A stretch of DNA of 11,035 nucleotides from CBDTYW01 sp965364735. Lineage in GTDB: Bacteria > Actinomycetota > Nitriliruptoria > Nitriliruptorales > Nitriliruptoraceae. The notes below the pieces were generated by a model that saw nothing but the letters and a program-made list of their open reading frames with translations, did not search any database and was not told where the DNA came from. Shown here piece after piece: positions 1-7,213 of the stretch (position 1 is the first letter of the stretch; every line of letters begins with the position of its first letter). The stretch is from contig CBDTYW010000115.1 in NCBI GenBank assembly GCA_965364735.1, positions 1 through 11,035 of the forward strand. Direction: 5' to 3'. Position numbers and translations under genes: made by a program.

Positions 1-432
1 GGGGCGCTCGACGCGGCCGGGCTCCGGCTGTCCTTCGCGAGCGCGGGCGTGGTGCTCGCCCAGGTCTTCGTCGCCGTCCCGCTCGTGGTCGTGGCCGTGC
101 GCGCAGGGATCGACGCGCTCGACCCCGGCCCCGAGGTCGTGGCCCGCGTGCTCGGAGCAGGCCCGATCCGTCGTCTGTGGATCGCGACCCTGCCGGCGTT
201 GCGCGGGCCGATCGTGCTCGGTGCCGCGCTCGGTTGGGGGCGGGCAGCCGGCGAGTTCGGGGCCACGATCACGTTCGCAGGATCCCTGCCGGGAACGACC
301 CGGACGCTGCCGCTGCAGGTCTTCTCCGATCTGCAGCAGGATCCCCAGCGCGCCGCGGCTGCGGCCTTGATCCAGGTCCTGCTCGCCGGGCTGGTGCTGC
401 TGGCGGCGCGTCGTCTGCGCGGCGACGCGTGA
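1..432 (+). CDS. modB: Molybdate-type ABC transporter permease, 3' part (ModB)
   Basis: This is the C-terminal 143 residues of an inner-membrane permease of the binding-protein-dependent transport family; the start lies before the window. Three hydrophobic segments are visible, at about residues 10-37, 68-90 and 118-137 of the fragment. Between the first two lies the cytoplasmic EAA loop (VVARVLGAGPIRRLWIATLP), the contact site for the ATPase. The following GEFGATITFAG and the TRTLPLQVF stretch near the C-terminus are typical of ModB. The protein would form the membrane channel that carries molybdate, or a related oxyanion such as tungstate, into the cytoplasm. The stop codon overlaps the modC start in a GTGA tetranucleotide, so the two are translationally coupled. 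The binding protein ModA would be expected just upstream, outside the window. Sulfate or tungstate permeases are the main alternatives. Confidence 0.88.
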   Translation, partial: GALDAAGLRLSFASAGVVLAQVFVAVPLVVVAVRAGIDALDPGPEVVARVLGAGPIRRLWIATLPALRGPIVLGAALGWGRAAGEFGATITFAGSLPGTTRTLPLQVFSDLQQDPQRAAAAALIQVLLAGLVLLAARRLRGDA

Positions 433-1451
433 ACGCCCTCGACGCTGACGGCACCGTCACGCTACCCGACGGCCGCACGCTGATGCTGGACCTCCACGTC
501 GCGCACGGCGAGATCGTCGGGCTCGTCGGCCCGAACGGAGCGGGCAAGTCCGCAACGCTCGCCGCGCTGGTCGGCGCGCTGGGGGTCACAGCCGGCCGCA
601 TCCGGGCGGGCGAGCCGCTCGGCTGGGTGCCCCAGGACATCGCCCTGCTGCCACGGATGCGGGTCCGCAGGCAGGTCGCGACGTTCGCCGGCCGCGGCGC
701 CCCCCTGCTCGACGGGGACGACGCGATCGACCGAGTTCTCGCCCACCTCGGGCTCTCCGACCTCGCGCACGCCCGGCCGGCCACGCTGTCGCGTGGTCAG
801 GCGCAGCGCGTGGCGGTGGCACGTGCCTTTCTGAGCGCGCCGGTGGTCCTCCTCGACGAGCCGACCTCCGCGCAGGACGCTCGGGGTGCCCAGATGATCC
901 GTGAGCTCGCCCGGACACACGCGGCCGCCGGCGGAGCCGTGCTCGTCGTCGCGCACGAACCCGAGGACGCGTACCTCCTCGCCGACCGCATCGTCGTGCT
1001 CGAAGACGGTGCGGTGGCGCAGACCGGGACACCATCAGAGCTCGCCGCGCACCCCGCGACGCCCTACGTCGGACGCGTCGTCGGCGCCACCGTCGTGACC
1101 GGCACCGTCACCGATGGCCGCCTCGTCGCCGACGTCGGCGTCCTCGAGGTCGGCACCGACGTCCCCGAGGGCGCGGCGACCGCGATCGTGCGACCTGACG
1201 TCGTGACGCTGCACACCGAGCGACCCGGCCACACCTCAGCCCGCAACGTGCTGCCCGGTGTCGTGAGCGGGATCGACGATCGCGGGAGCGGCGTCTTCGT
1301 ACGCGTCGCGACCGCACCGCCGCTGGTCGCCAGGCTCACGCGGCGAGCCGTGGACGACCTCCGGCTCGCGGTCGGCAGCGAGGTCTGGGCCAGCGTCAAG
1401 GCGAGCGAGATCCACGTGCATCCGCACGCCCCCGCGAGAGCGAACCCCTGA
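429..1451 (+). CDS. modC: Molybdate ABC transporter ATP-binding protein (ModC)
   Basis: This 340 aa ATPase powers the importer whose permease is encoded just upstream. The GTG start at 429 overlaps the modB stop. The frame is open further upstream, but that part only shadows modB. Visible nucleotide-binding motifs are Walker A GPNGAGKS (34-41), Q-loop Gln69, signature LSRGQ (120-124), Walker B VVLLDE (139-144) and H-loop His176. A C-terminal TOBE/Mop-like domain (about 255-325, beginning SARNVLPGVV) is the part of ModC that binds oxyanion and can regulate transport. At 340 aa it is slightly shorter than typical ModC (about 350-360). The signature has Arg where LSGGQ has Gly, a variant also seen in active ABC proteins. 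The domain order supports ModC, but the substrate is inferred from family and neighbour. Confidence 0.88.
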   Translation: MNALDADGTVTLPDGRTLMLDLHVAHGEIVGLVGPNGAGKSATLAALVGALGVTAGRIRAGEPLGWVPQDIALLPRMRVRRQVATFAGRGAPLLDGDDAIDRVLAHLGLSDLAHARPATLSRGQAQRVAVARAFLSAPVVLLDEPTSAQDARGAQMIRELARTHAAAGGAVLVVAHEPEDAYLLADRIVVLEDGAVAQTGTPSELAAHPATPYVGRVVGATVVTGTVTDGRLVADVGVLEVGTDVPEGAATAIVRPDVVTLHTERPGHTSARNVLPGVVSGIDDRGSGVFVRVATAPPLVARLTRRAVDDLRLAVGSEVWASVKASEIHVHPHAPARANP

Positions 1452-1490
1452 CGTCGGTCGGTACCTTCGTCCGGGGCTGTCCGCGTGTTG

Positions 1491-1497
1491 AGGAGAG
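1491..1497 (+). promoter_or_regulatory. Ribosome binding site of qcrC
   Basis: AGGAGAG lies six bases before the GTG codon at 1504. It is the clearest Shine-Dalgarno sequence in the left half of the window and fixes this GTG as the qcrC start. The 52 bases between modC and qcrC show no terminator hairpin. A TACCTT at 1462-1467 could be a -10 element, but it has no convincing -35 partner. Confidence 0.7.
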
Positions 1498-1503
1498 TGA
1501 TTC

Positions 1504-2433
1504 GTGACCACGGCAGTCAGCCCGCATCGACGTGTGGCCCGTGTGGCCGCGCTCGCCATGATCGCGCTCGCGATGGTCGTGCTGACCAACGCCGCCGTGG
1601 CCCTCGCGACCCAGGGAGAAGAGCCCGTCGGCACGTTGAGCGGTGAGGCGCTCATCACTGCCGGAGAGAACCTGTACGGCAGCCAGTGCGTCATGTGCCA
1701 CGGCGCGAACGGCCGCGGCGGTGAGCTCGGCCCCTCGCTCATCGGCCAGGGCGCCGCCTCGATCGACTTCGTCATCCGCACGGGCCGCATGCCGCTCGCG
1801 GACGCGGGTGACCGCCCGGTCCACACCGAGCAGAAGCTCACCGACGAGGAACGTCGCGCGCTGGTGGCCTTCGTTCCCACGCTGTCACCCGAGGGCCAGC
1901 GCGGGCCCGAGATCCCGGAGATCAACGACCTCAGCAGCGCTTCGCTGACCGTCGGGCTCGAGCTGTTCACGTCGAACTGCGCGGCCTGTCATGGGCCGAC
2001 GGCCGCCGGCATCGCCGTCGGACGTCGCGACGTCTCCTCGAACCTCAACATCGCCGATCCGGTCGAGATCGCCGAGGCCATCCGCGTCGGTCCCGGCGTC
2101 ATGCCGGTCTTCGGCGAGGAGGTCATCGATGCTGACGAGCTCGACGCGATCGTCGCCTGGGTCGTGCACCTGCGCGAACGCGAAGCACCGGGCGGCCTCG
2201 CTGTCGGCCGGTCCGGCCCTGTGAGCGAGGGCGTCGTCGTCTGGCTCCTCGGGATCGGCGGTCTGCTCAGCATCATCTACCTGCTCGGGGATCGCAGCGG
2301 CCACGAGCACACCGACCTCGTCGACGCATCGGGCAACCCGCTCGACGTCGATCTGCTCGACCGCGGCATCGCCGTCGCGGACGCGCGCACCGGACCCGGC
2401 GCCACCCCCACGACGGAGGCTGACCCGACATGA
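1504..2433 (+). CDS. qcrC: Cytochrome bc1 complex di-heme cytochrome c subunit (QcrC)
   Basis: This 309 aa membrane-bound cytochrome accepts electrons from the Rieske protein on the outer face of the membrane. An N-terminal hydrophobic segment (about 12-35, ending with a possible signal peptidase site ALA at 33-35) exports it. Two c-type heme domains follow: CVMCH (62-66) with likely axial Met96 in RTGRMP, and CAACH (159-163) with likely axial Met200 in GVMPVF. A C-terminal helix (243-262) anchors it, followed by an acidic tail of about 47 residues. Di-heme QcrC is characteristic of Actinobacteria, where it replaces a separate soluble cytochrome c and feeds an aa3 oxidase in a complex III-IV supercomplex. 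Its stop overlaps the qcrA start in ATGA. In mycobacteria ctaE (oxidase subunit III) precedes qcrC; here modBC does. Confidence 0.93.
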   Translation: MTTAVSPHRRVARVAALAMIALAMVVLTNAAVALATQGEEPVGTLSGEALITAGENLYGSQCVMCHGANGRGGELGPSLIGQGAASIDFVIRTGRMPLADAGDRPVHTEQKLTDEERRALVAFVPTLSPEGQRGPEIPEINDLSSASLTVGLELFTSNCAACHGPTAAGIAVGRRDVSSNLNIADPVEIAEAIRVGPGVMPVFGEEVIDADELDAIVAWVVHLREREAPGGLAVGRSGPVSEGVVVWLLGIGGLLSIIYLLGDRSGHEHTDLVDASGNPLDVDLLDRGIAVADARTGPGATPTTEADPT

Positions 2434-3383
2434 GCGAGCGCATCCCTCCCGCGATCGCCGCGAAACGCCGCGCTGATGGCGACGACGAATCCTCGAAGCG
2501 CGATCAGTGGAAGGACCGCCGACGGCGCGTCGACCGCTACAGCTCGATCGTGTCGCTGCTGTTCATCGCAGCGATCATCGCAGCGGTCGGTCTGTTCGTC
2601 ATCTACGTGACCGGTGGACAGACGCAGATCGAGGGCGTCCTGCTCTTCCTCGCCTTCGGGGCCCTCGGCGTCGGCATCGCCGTCTGGGCCAAGGTCATCA
2701 TCGCGGAGCCGCAGGTCGTCGAGGACCGCGACCCCCTCGGCGGCCACGTGGAGGAGCGTCAGTCGTTCTCCGACGCGTTCTCCACCGCGCTCGGCGAGGG
2801 CCGGACAGGCGGACGACGTCGGTTCCTGCTCCGCCTGCTCGGGATCGCCGGCGGCGCGATCGCGGCGGCGGTCTTCATCCCGCTCCGCTCGCTCGGACCG
2901 GGCCCGAAGTCCGAGCTCTTCCGGACCTCGTGGGGCACCGGTCGCCGACTCGTCGACCTCGAGGGCCAGCCCGTCCGCCCCGAGGACATCGTCGACGACC
3001 AGGTCGTCACCGTCTTCCCCGAAGGCGCGGTCGGATCGGCGGACTCGCAGGCAGTCCTGATCGGGCTGCGCAGCGACCGCGACACCGAGCTCCCGCAGCC
3101 CAGCGTCAACGGCATGGCCTGCTACTCGAAGGTCTGCACACATGCCGGCTGCCCGGTCGGCCTCTACCGCGCCCGCGCGGGTGAGCTGATCTGCCCGTGC
3201 CACCAGTCCACGTTCGACGTCTACCACGGAGCCAAGCCGGTGGCCGGACCCGCCGCCCGCGCGTTGCCGCAGCTGCCGATCGACGTCGACGCCGACGGGT
3301 TCCTCGTCGCCATGGGCGACTTCCCGGAGCCGATCGGGCCGTCGTTCTGGAACATGACGGACAACGTTGAGGAGCAGTCGTGA
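2430..3383 (+). CDS. qcrA: Cytochrome bc1 complex Rieske iron-sulfur subunit (QcrA)
   Basis: This 317 aa protein takes the first electron from quinol at the Qo site and hands it to QcrC. Three transmembrane helices are visible (about 38-61, 68-92 and 131-152), the arrangement typical of actinobacterial QcrA; most bacterial Rieske proteins have one. A twin-arginine motif, RRRFLL at 129-134, precedes the third helix, matching known actinobacterial Rieske proteins in which Sec inserts the first two helices and Tat the third. The C-terminal [2Fe-2S] domain has both boxes: CTHAGC (236-241) and CPCHQS (255-260). Cluster ligands are Cys236, His238, Cys255 and His258, with Cys241-Cys257 as the expected disulfide. 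A GGAGG ribosome site lies at 2415-2419. The ATG overlaps the qcrC stop and the TGA stop overlaps the qcrB GTG. Confidence 0.95.
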   Translation: MSERIPPAIAAKRRADGDDESSKRDQWKDRRRRVDRYSSIVSLLFIAAIIAAVGLFVIYVTGGQTQIEGVLLFLAFGALGVGIAVWAKVIIAEPQVVEDRDPLGGHVEERQSFSDAFSTALGEGRTGGRRRFLLRLLGIAGGAIAAAVFIPLRSLGPGPKSELFRTSWGTGRRLVDLEGQPVRPEDIVDDQVVTVFPEGAVGSADSQAVLIGLRSDRDTELPQPSVNGMACYSKVCTHAGCPVGLYRARAGELICPCHQSTFDVYHGAKPVAGPAARALPQLPIDVDADGFLVAMGDFPEPIGPSFWNMTDNVEEQS

Positions 3384-4741
3384 GCACCGCGACCCCGCCC
3401 CGCGAAGACGCCGACGAGCGTCAGACCCCCGTCGACGATCTCGCACGGTGGATCGACGACCGTCTCCGCCTCGCCGGCGGATCGAAGAAGTACCTCCGCA
3501 AGGCGTTCCCGGCCCACTGGTCGTTCCTGCTGGGCGAGGTCGCGCTCTTCAGCCTCGTCGTGCTGCTCTTCACGGGCACGTTCCTGTCGCTCTTCTACAC
3601 GCCCGACACCAACCTCGTGACCTACAACGGCCCGTACGTGCCGCTGCAGGGTCGCGAGATCTCCGCGGCCTACGAGTCGACGCTGCGTCTGAGCTTCGAG
3701 GTCCGCGGCGGCCTGCTGATGCGCCAGATCCACCACTGGGCAGCCCTGCTGTTCGTGGCGGCGATGGTGGTGCACATGCTCCGCATCTTCTTCACCGGAG
3801 CGTTCCGTCGTCCTCGCGAGATCAACTGGGTGATCGGCGTCGTGCTGCTGCTGCTCGCCTTCGGGGCGGGCTTCACCGGCTACTCGCTCCCCGACGACCT
3901 GCTCTCGGGCACAGGTCTGCGCATCGGCTACTCCGTGCTGCTCGGCATCCCGTTCGTCGGTCCGCTCGTGGGCTTCATCGGGCTGGGCGGCGAGTTCCCC
4001 GGCACCCAGGTCCTGTCGCGCCTGCACATCATGCACGTCATGTTGATCCCGGCTGGGCTGCTCGGCCTCGTCGGCGCCCACATGATGATCCTGATCCGCC
4101 AGAAGCACACCCAGAAGCCGGGTCGCGGACGAACCAACACCAACGTCGTTGGCGAGCCGCTCTTCCCCACCCAGACCATGATCTCGATCGCGCTGTTCCT
4201 CTTCACCATCGCGTTCCTGTCGCTCATGGGTGGGCTCTTCGAGATCAACCCCGTGTGGCTGTACGGCCCGTACGAGCCCTTCGAGGTCTTCGCCCCGTCC
4301 CAACCGGACTGGTACATGGGCTGGCTCGAAGGACTGCTGCGGCTGTGGCCGCCGACCCGCTTCGAGATCTTCGGCGTGACGTTCTCCGAGACGTTTCTAC
4401 CGGGGGTCGTGATGCCCGGGATCATCTTCACGATCGTCGGGGCATGGCCGTGGATCGAGGCGAAGTTCATCACCAAGGACGACGCCGAGCACCACCTGCT
4501 CCAGCGCCCGCGTGACGTCCCGATGCGCACCGCCATCGGCACCGCCGGCCTCGTGTTCCTCCTCGTGATCTTCGTCGCGGGGGCCAACGACGTCATCGCC
4601 TCGAACTTCGAGCTCGGCCTCGACACGATCGTGACGATCCTCCGGGTCGCGGTGTTCGTGCTGCCGGCCATCGCCGGCTTCGTCGCCTACCGGATGGCCA
4701 CGTGGCTGCAGGAGTCCGAGTCGTCGCCCGAGGCCTCCTAG
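3380..4741 (+). CDS. qcrB: Cytochrome bc1 complex cytochrome b subunit (QcrB)
   Basis: This 453 aa polytopic protein carries the two b hemes and both quinone sites. Likely heme ligands are His118 and His132 in one pair of helices (spacing 14) and His219 and His234 in the other (spacing 15). The Qo-site signature is PDWY (309-312), the actinobacterial variant of the usual PEWY. GFTGYSLPDDLLSG (about 164-177) and RPRDVPMRTAIG (376-387) are typical of the family. The last helix is about 415-440 and the protein ends soon after, so it lacks the long C-terminal extension of mycobacterial QcrB (about 545 aa). The GTG start overlaps the qcrA stop, with TGAGGAG five bases upstream. The family is a known drug target in mycobacteria. 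Electron bifurcation between the Rieske centre and heme bL is expected from homology. Confidence 0.95.
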   Translation: MSTATPPREDADERQTPVDDLARWIDDRLRLAGGSKKYLRKAFPAHWSFLLGEVALFSLVVLLFTGTFLSLFYTPDTNLVTYNGPYVPLQGREISAAYESTLRLSFEVRGGLLMRQIHHWAALLFVAAMVVHMLRIFFTGAFRRPREINWVIGVVLLLLAFGAGFTGYSLPDDLLSGTGLRIGYSVLLGIPFVGPLVGFIGLGGEFPGTQVLSRLHIMHVMLIPAGLLGLVGAHMMILIRQKHTQKPGRGRTNTNVVGEPLFPTQTMISIALFLFTIAFLSLMGGLFEINPVWLYGPYEPFEVFAPSQPDWYMGWLEGLLRLWPPTRFEIFGVTFSETFLPGVVMPGIIFTIVGAWPWIEAKFITKDDAEHHLLQRPRDVPMRTAIGTAGLVFLLVIFVAGANDVIASNFELGLDTIVTILRVAVFVLPAIAGFVAYRMATWLQESESSPEAS

Positions 4742-4750
4742 GCTCTGGGC

Positions 4751-5137
4751 ATGGACCTCCTGCATCGCGTGCTCGCCTACTCCATCCTCGGTGGACTGGG
4801 GCTGATCTTCCTGCTCGGCCTCGGCCTGCGGGCGGCCCGGCGTGAGGAGGCTCCGCCGTGGTTCTGGGGGATCCAGCACTACCTCGAGAACATCCTCGTC
4901 ATCCAGGTCGTCGTCGGCCTGATCCTGCTGTTCGTGATGGGGCGCCGGATCGGCGGAACGCTGGGGTTCTTCCACTACCTCTACGGCTCGCTGTTCCCTG
5001 CGATCGCCATCATCGGCGGCCGGATCTCCGGGCTCCGTCGTGAGGCCTACGAGTACATGGGCCCGGTCTGGGGCGCGATGTTCGCCTGGGGACTGTCCAT
5101 GCGCGCCATGCTGACCGGTCTGGCAGGACTCGTCTGA
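4751..5137 (+). CDS. Small polytopic membrane protein after qcrB, unrecognised
   Basis: I cannot assign this 128 aa protein to a named family. Four hydrophobic segments are visible: about 7-26, 46-64, 70-90 and 104-127. The most striking residues are His43, in WFWGIQHYLEN at the start of the second segment, and His75, in FFHYLYG within the third. Both lie next to aromatic and Gly residues, a pattern that could suit heme or quinone binding but is not proof of it. It begins nine bases after the qcrB stop, has no strong Shine-Dalgarno sequence, and its TGA overlaps the next ATG by one base (TGATG), so it very likely belongs to the qcr transcript. A small accessory or assembly factor of the bc1 complex is a reasonable inference; an unrelated integral membrane protein is also possible. 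Confidence 0.8.
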   Translation: MDLLHRVLAYSILGGLGLIFLLGLGLRAARREEAPPWFWGIQHYLENILVIQVVVGLILLFVMGRRIGGTLGFFHYLYGSLFPAIAIIGGRISGLRREAYEYMGPVWGAMFAWGLSMRAMLTGLAGLV

Positions 5138-5631
5138 TGACCGACGGTCCCGACGACGAGATCGAGTGGCCGCAGGACGACGTGATCGCGCCGCCCCCAC
5201 CGCCGCCTCGGCCACCACCGCCGCAGTTCCCCCAACCGGCGATCCAGCCCGCGAAGCCCACCAACGCCGGACGCGTCATCGCGATCGTCGTCGTGGTGAT
5301 CGTGCTCTTCGTCGGTGGCTGCGCGGCTTTCGTCGGGCTGGTGCTGTCGGGCAGTTCCGGCCACATCGACACCGCGAACGACTATCTCAACGCCGCCCGA
5401 TCCGGCGACCGCGCGACGATGGTCGAACTTGCCTGCAACGACGACGTCGACGGGCATCTGGCCTTCTTCTCCAGGTCGCGCAGCCAGGACCTGAACACCG
5501 TCAGCGTGGTCAACGGCAACGGCACGTCGAGCGGGGCCTTGGTCCTCGAGGACGGAACCCGGCGCCAGGTCGACGTCGACACACGTTCGCGTGGTGGCGG
5601 CCAGTGCGTGAGCGCGATCCGGGTCACCTGA
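5137..5631 (+). CDS. Proline-rich single-pass membrane protein, unrecognised
   Basis: This is a 164 aa protein of unknown function. An acidic start (1-16) leads into a cytoplasmic proline-rich stretch (about 18-41, including runs of six and four prolines). One transmembrane helix follows (about 46-70, rich in Ile and Val), then an extracytoplasmic domain of about 94 residues. That domain has an ANDYLNAARSGD segment (80-91) resembling the helical start of small NTF2-like or DUF4878-type domains in actinobacterial membrane proteins. Its two cysteines, Cys100 and Cys157, could form a disulfide. The overall layout (Pro-rich tail, one helix, small outer domain) is common in Actinobacteria. The start codon overlaps the previous stop, so it is coupled to the 128 aa protein and probably ends the qcr operon. 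The polyproline runs would be expected to need EF-P for translation. Confidence 0.8.
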   Translation: MTDGPDDEIEWPQDDVIAPPPPPPRPPPPQFPQPAIQPAKPTNAGRVIAIVVVVIVLFVGGCAAFVGLVLSGSSGHIDTANDYLNAARSGDRATMVELACNDDVDGHLAFFSRSRSQDLNTVSVVNGNGTSSGALVLEDGTRRQVDVDTRSRGGGQCVSAIRVT

Positions 5632-5774
5632 GCCCTGGCTCATGCCGCGTCGAGCGCTCGGTCCCGCCCGATCGCCCAACGAGACGCTCGAACGCGCGTT
5701 GAGTGCCCGACATCGCTGTGGGAAACCTGTTGGCACGGCCGGAGATGTCACACCGGTCGGGTTCAGTCGTGGAC

Positions 5775-7064
5775 ATGAAGCCGCAGCCCAGCACCGACAT
5801 CCGCTCGTCGACCGACGAAGCGGCTCGGCTGTTCAGCAACGACGAGCAGATCGTTCCCGGACCCGGGTCGTTCGCATCGCGCGACGAAGCGGCTCTCGCT
5901 GAGGCGGTCGGGGCGTTCACCGTCAGCCCGCTCGTCCGCCTGGTCGACCCGACCGCACACCCGATCGTCGACGAGCTCTCGTTCACGATGGCGATCGTTG
6001 ACCGGATGCTGCTCCACGCCTCGACGCTGGTCCATCGTGCGGAGGTCGCAGGTGTTCCCGGCCGGGACGGTGCGAAGATCGCTCGCGACTGGGTCGCCGG
6101 ACGGACCGGACTGCCGAAGCAGGAAGCGGGCCGGCTCGTCGCGGTCGGCCGTCACGGACGGAAGGTCCCGAGGTCCCGCGAGGCTGTCGAGCACGGGCAG
6201 CTGGGGTTCGTCGCGCTCGCGGCGGCAGCCCGTGCGGTCGACCGTGTCCCGAAGGCCGACCACGCCGCCCTCGACGCCGAGATGGCGGCCGCGAGGGCCG
6301 ACGGTTGGGAGCTCGAAGCACTGGGCTGGGCACGTCACTGGGCCGACGCAAACGACCCGGACCGGCTCGCGCGGGACGTTGCGCTCGAGCGCGACCAGCG
6401 TTCGGTCAACTTCCAGGACCGGCTCGGCGGCGGCATGTCGCTGCAGGCAGAGCTCGACCGCGAGTCTGCCGTCCCCATCCGCGCACTTCTCCTCGCCGCC
6501 CACCCCGTCGACGCAGCCGATGATCGCACCGCGGAACAGCGACGCGCCGACGCCCTCACCGACACGGCCCGCGGCGACCGCAGCAGCACCGCACAGCCCG
6601 AGCTCATCGTCACCGTCGATCACCAGTCACTCGTCGACGGACTCGGGCTCGGCGAGGTCCTCGACCACGCCGGGTCTCGCCTGCCTGCCGAGACGATCCG
6701 CCGGATGGCCTGCGACGCGAAGCTCATCCCGACCTCGCTCGACTCCGCGGGCGTCCCGCTCGACGCGGGGCGTGCCCGGCGTCTCCCGTCGGAGTCGCAG
6801 CGACGGATGCTCGAGCTTCGTGACCGAGGTTGCCGCGCACCGGGCTGCGCGACGCGTCATCAGTGGACCGACGCCCATCACGTCGTGCACTGGCTCGACG
6901 GCGGGCCGACCGATCTGTCGAACGTGGTCCTCTTGTGTCGGCATCACCACACGCAGGTCCACGAGCTCGGTCTCGACCTCACCCTGACCGAGAAGGCCGC
7001 GCTGATCGTCCGGTCAACGACCGGACGATGGATCGGCGCGACCATCCCGCCGCCGAAACCCTGA
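5775..7064 (+). CDS. HNH endonuclease, DUF222 / 13E12 repeat family
   Basis: This 429 aa protein has an N-terminal helical DUF222-type region (about 45-200) and a C-terminal HNH nuclease domain. The nuclease shows CRAPGC (Cys353, Cys358), DAHHVVHWLDGGPTDLSNVV from Asp366, and CRHHHTQVH from Cys388. The four cysteines probably bind structural zinc and the His-rich segments form the metal site. The family is abundant and often multicopy in Actinobacteria (REP13E12 in mycobacteria); its role is unsettled, with mobile-element and DNA-processing links proposed. I prefer ATG 5775: the in-frame stretch back to GTG 5703 has noticeably lower G/C at third positions, and neither start has a good ribosome site. 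A 14-base direct repeat (5813-5826 and 5882-5895) encodes DEAA twice near the N-terminus. It follows the qcr operon with no clear terminator between. Confidence 0.9.
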   Translation: MKPQPSTDIRSSTDEAARLFSNDEQIVPGPGSFASRDEAALAEAVGAFTVSPLVRLVDPTAHPIVDELSFTMAIVDRMLLHASTLVHRAEVAGVPGRDGAKIARDWVAGRTGLPKQEAGRLVAVGRHGRKVPRSREAVEHGQLGFVALAAAARAVDRVPKADHAALDAEMAAARADGWELEALGWARHWADANDPDRLARDVALERDQRSVNFQDRLGGGMSLQAELDRESAVPIRALLLAAHPVDAADDRTAEQRRADALTDTARGDRSSTAQPELIVTVDHQSLVDGLGLGEVLDHAGSRLPAETIRRMACDAKLIPTSLDSAGVPLDAGRARRLPSESQRRMLELRDRGCRAPGCATRHQWTDAHHVVHWLDGGPTDLSNVVLLCRHHHTQVHELGLDLTLTEKAALIVRSTTGRWIGATIPPPKP

Positions 7065-7111
7065 CGCCCCGCCCAGCCCGCCCTCCTTCGAGGTCCGCGG
7101 GCCCCTCGTCA

Positions 7112-7139
7112 TTGCCGTGGAGCATCTGGTTGCTACGCT
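7112..7139 (+). promoter_or_regulatory. Probable promoter of tRNA-Asn
   Basis: TTGCCG (7112-7117) and TACGCT (7134-7139) are separated by 16 bases, and a TG at 7131-7132 gives an extended -10. This matches housekeeping sigma promoters seen before stable RNA genes in Actinobacteria. The predicted transcript would start near 7146, about 68 bases before the tRNA. Confidence 0.5.
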
Positions 7140-7147
7140 TCCCCTTC

Positions 7148-7169
7148 GGCAGCGGCTCAACCCGCTGCC
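7148..7169 (+). other. Hairpin in the leader before tRNA-Asn
   Basis: GGCAGCGG and CCGCTGCC form a perfect 8-bp stem around the 6-base loop CTCAAC. It lies just after the proposed transcription start, so it would sit at the 5' end of the precursor tRNA. No T-run follows, so it is a poor terminator for the HNH gene upstream. It may protect the leader or guide processing. Confidence 0.45.
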
Positions 7170-7213
7170 TCCTGTGTGCCGCCGAGCGTCAGAGCTCGAA
7201 GGCCACACACCAT

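Noticed and set aside
177..428. Upstream extension of modC to ATG 177
   Set aside because: This part is a shadow of modB in another frame. The ABC domain begins after GTG 429, which overlaps the modB stop in the usual way.
2277..3446. 389-codon open frame on the minus strand
   Set aside because: It is antisense to qcrA with its Rieske boxes and transmembrane helices; the composition is Arg/Asp/Glu-rich and there is no recognisable motif.
3221..4303. 360-codon open frame on the minus strand
   Set aside because: It is antisense to qcrB. The product is a highly charged low-complexity sequence typical of the complement of hydrophobic coding sequence.
5651..5660. Palindrome CGAGCGCTCG after the qcr operon as a terminator
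   Set aside because: It has no loop, no T-run and only five base pairs per arm; such short palindromes are expected at this GC content.
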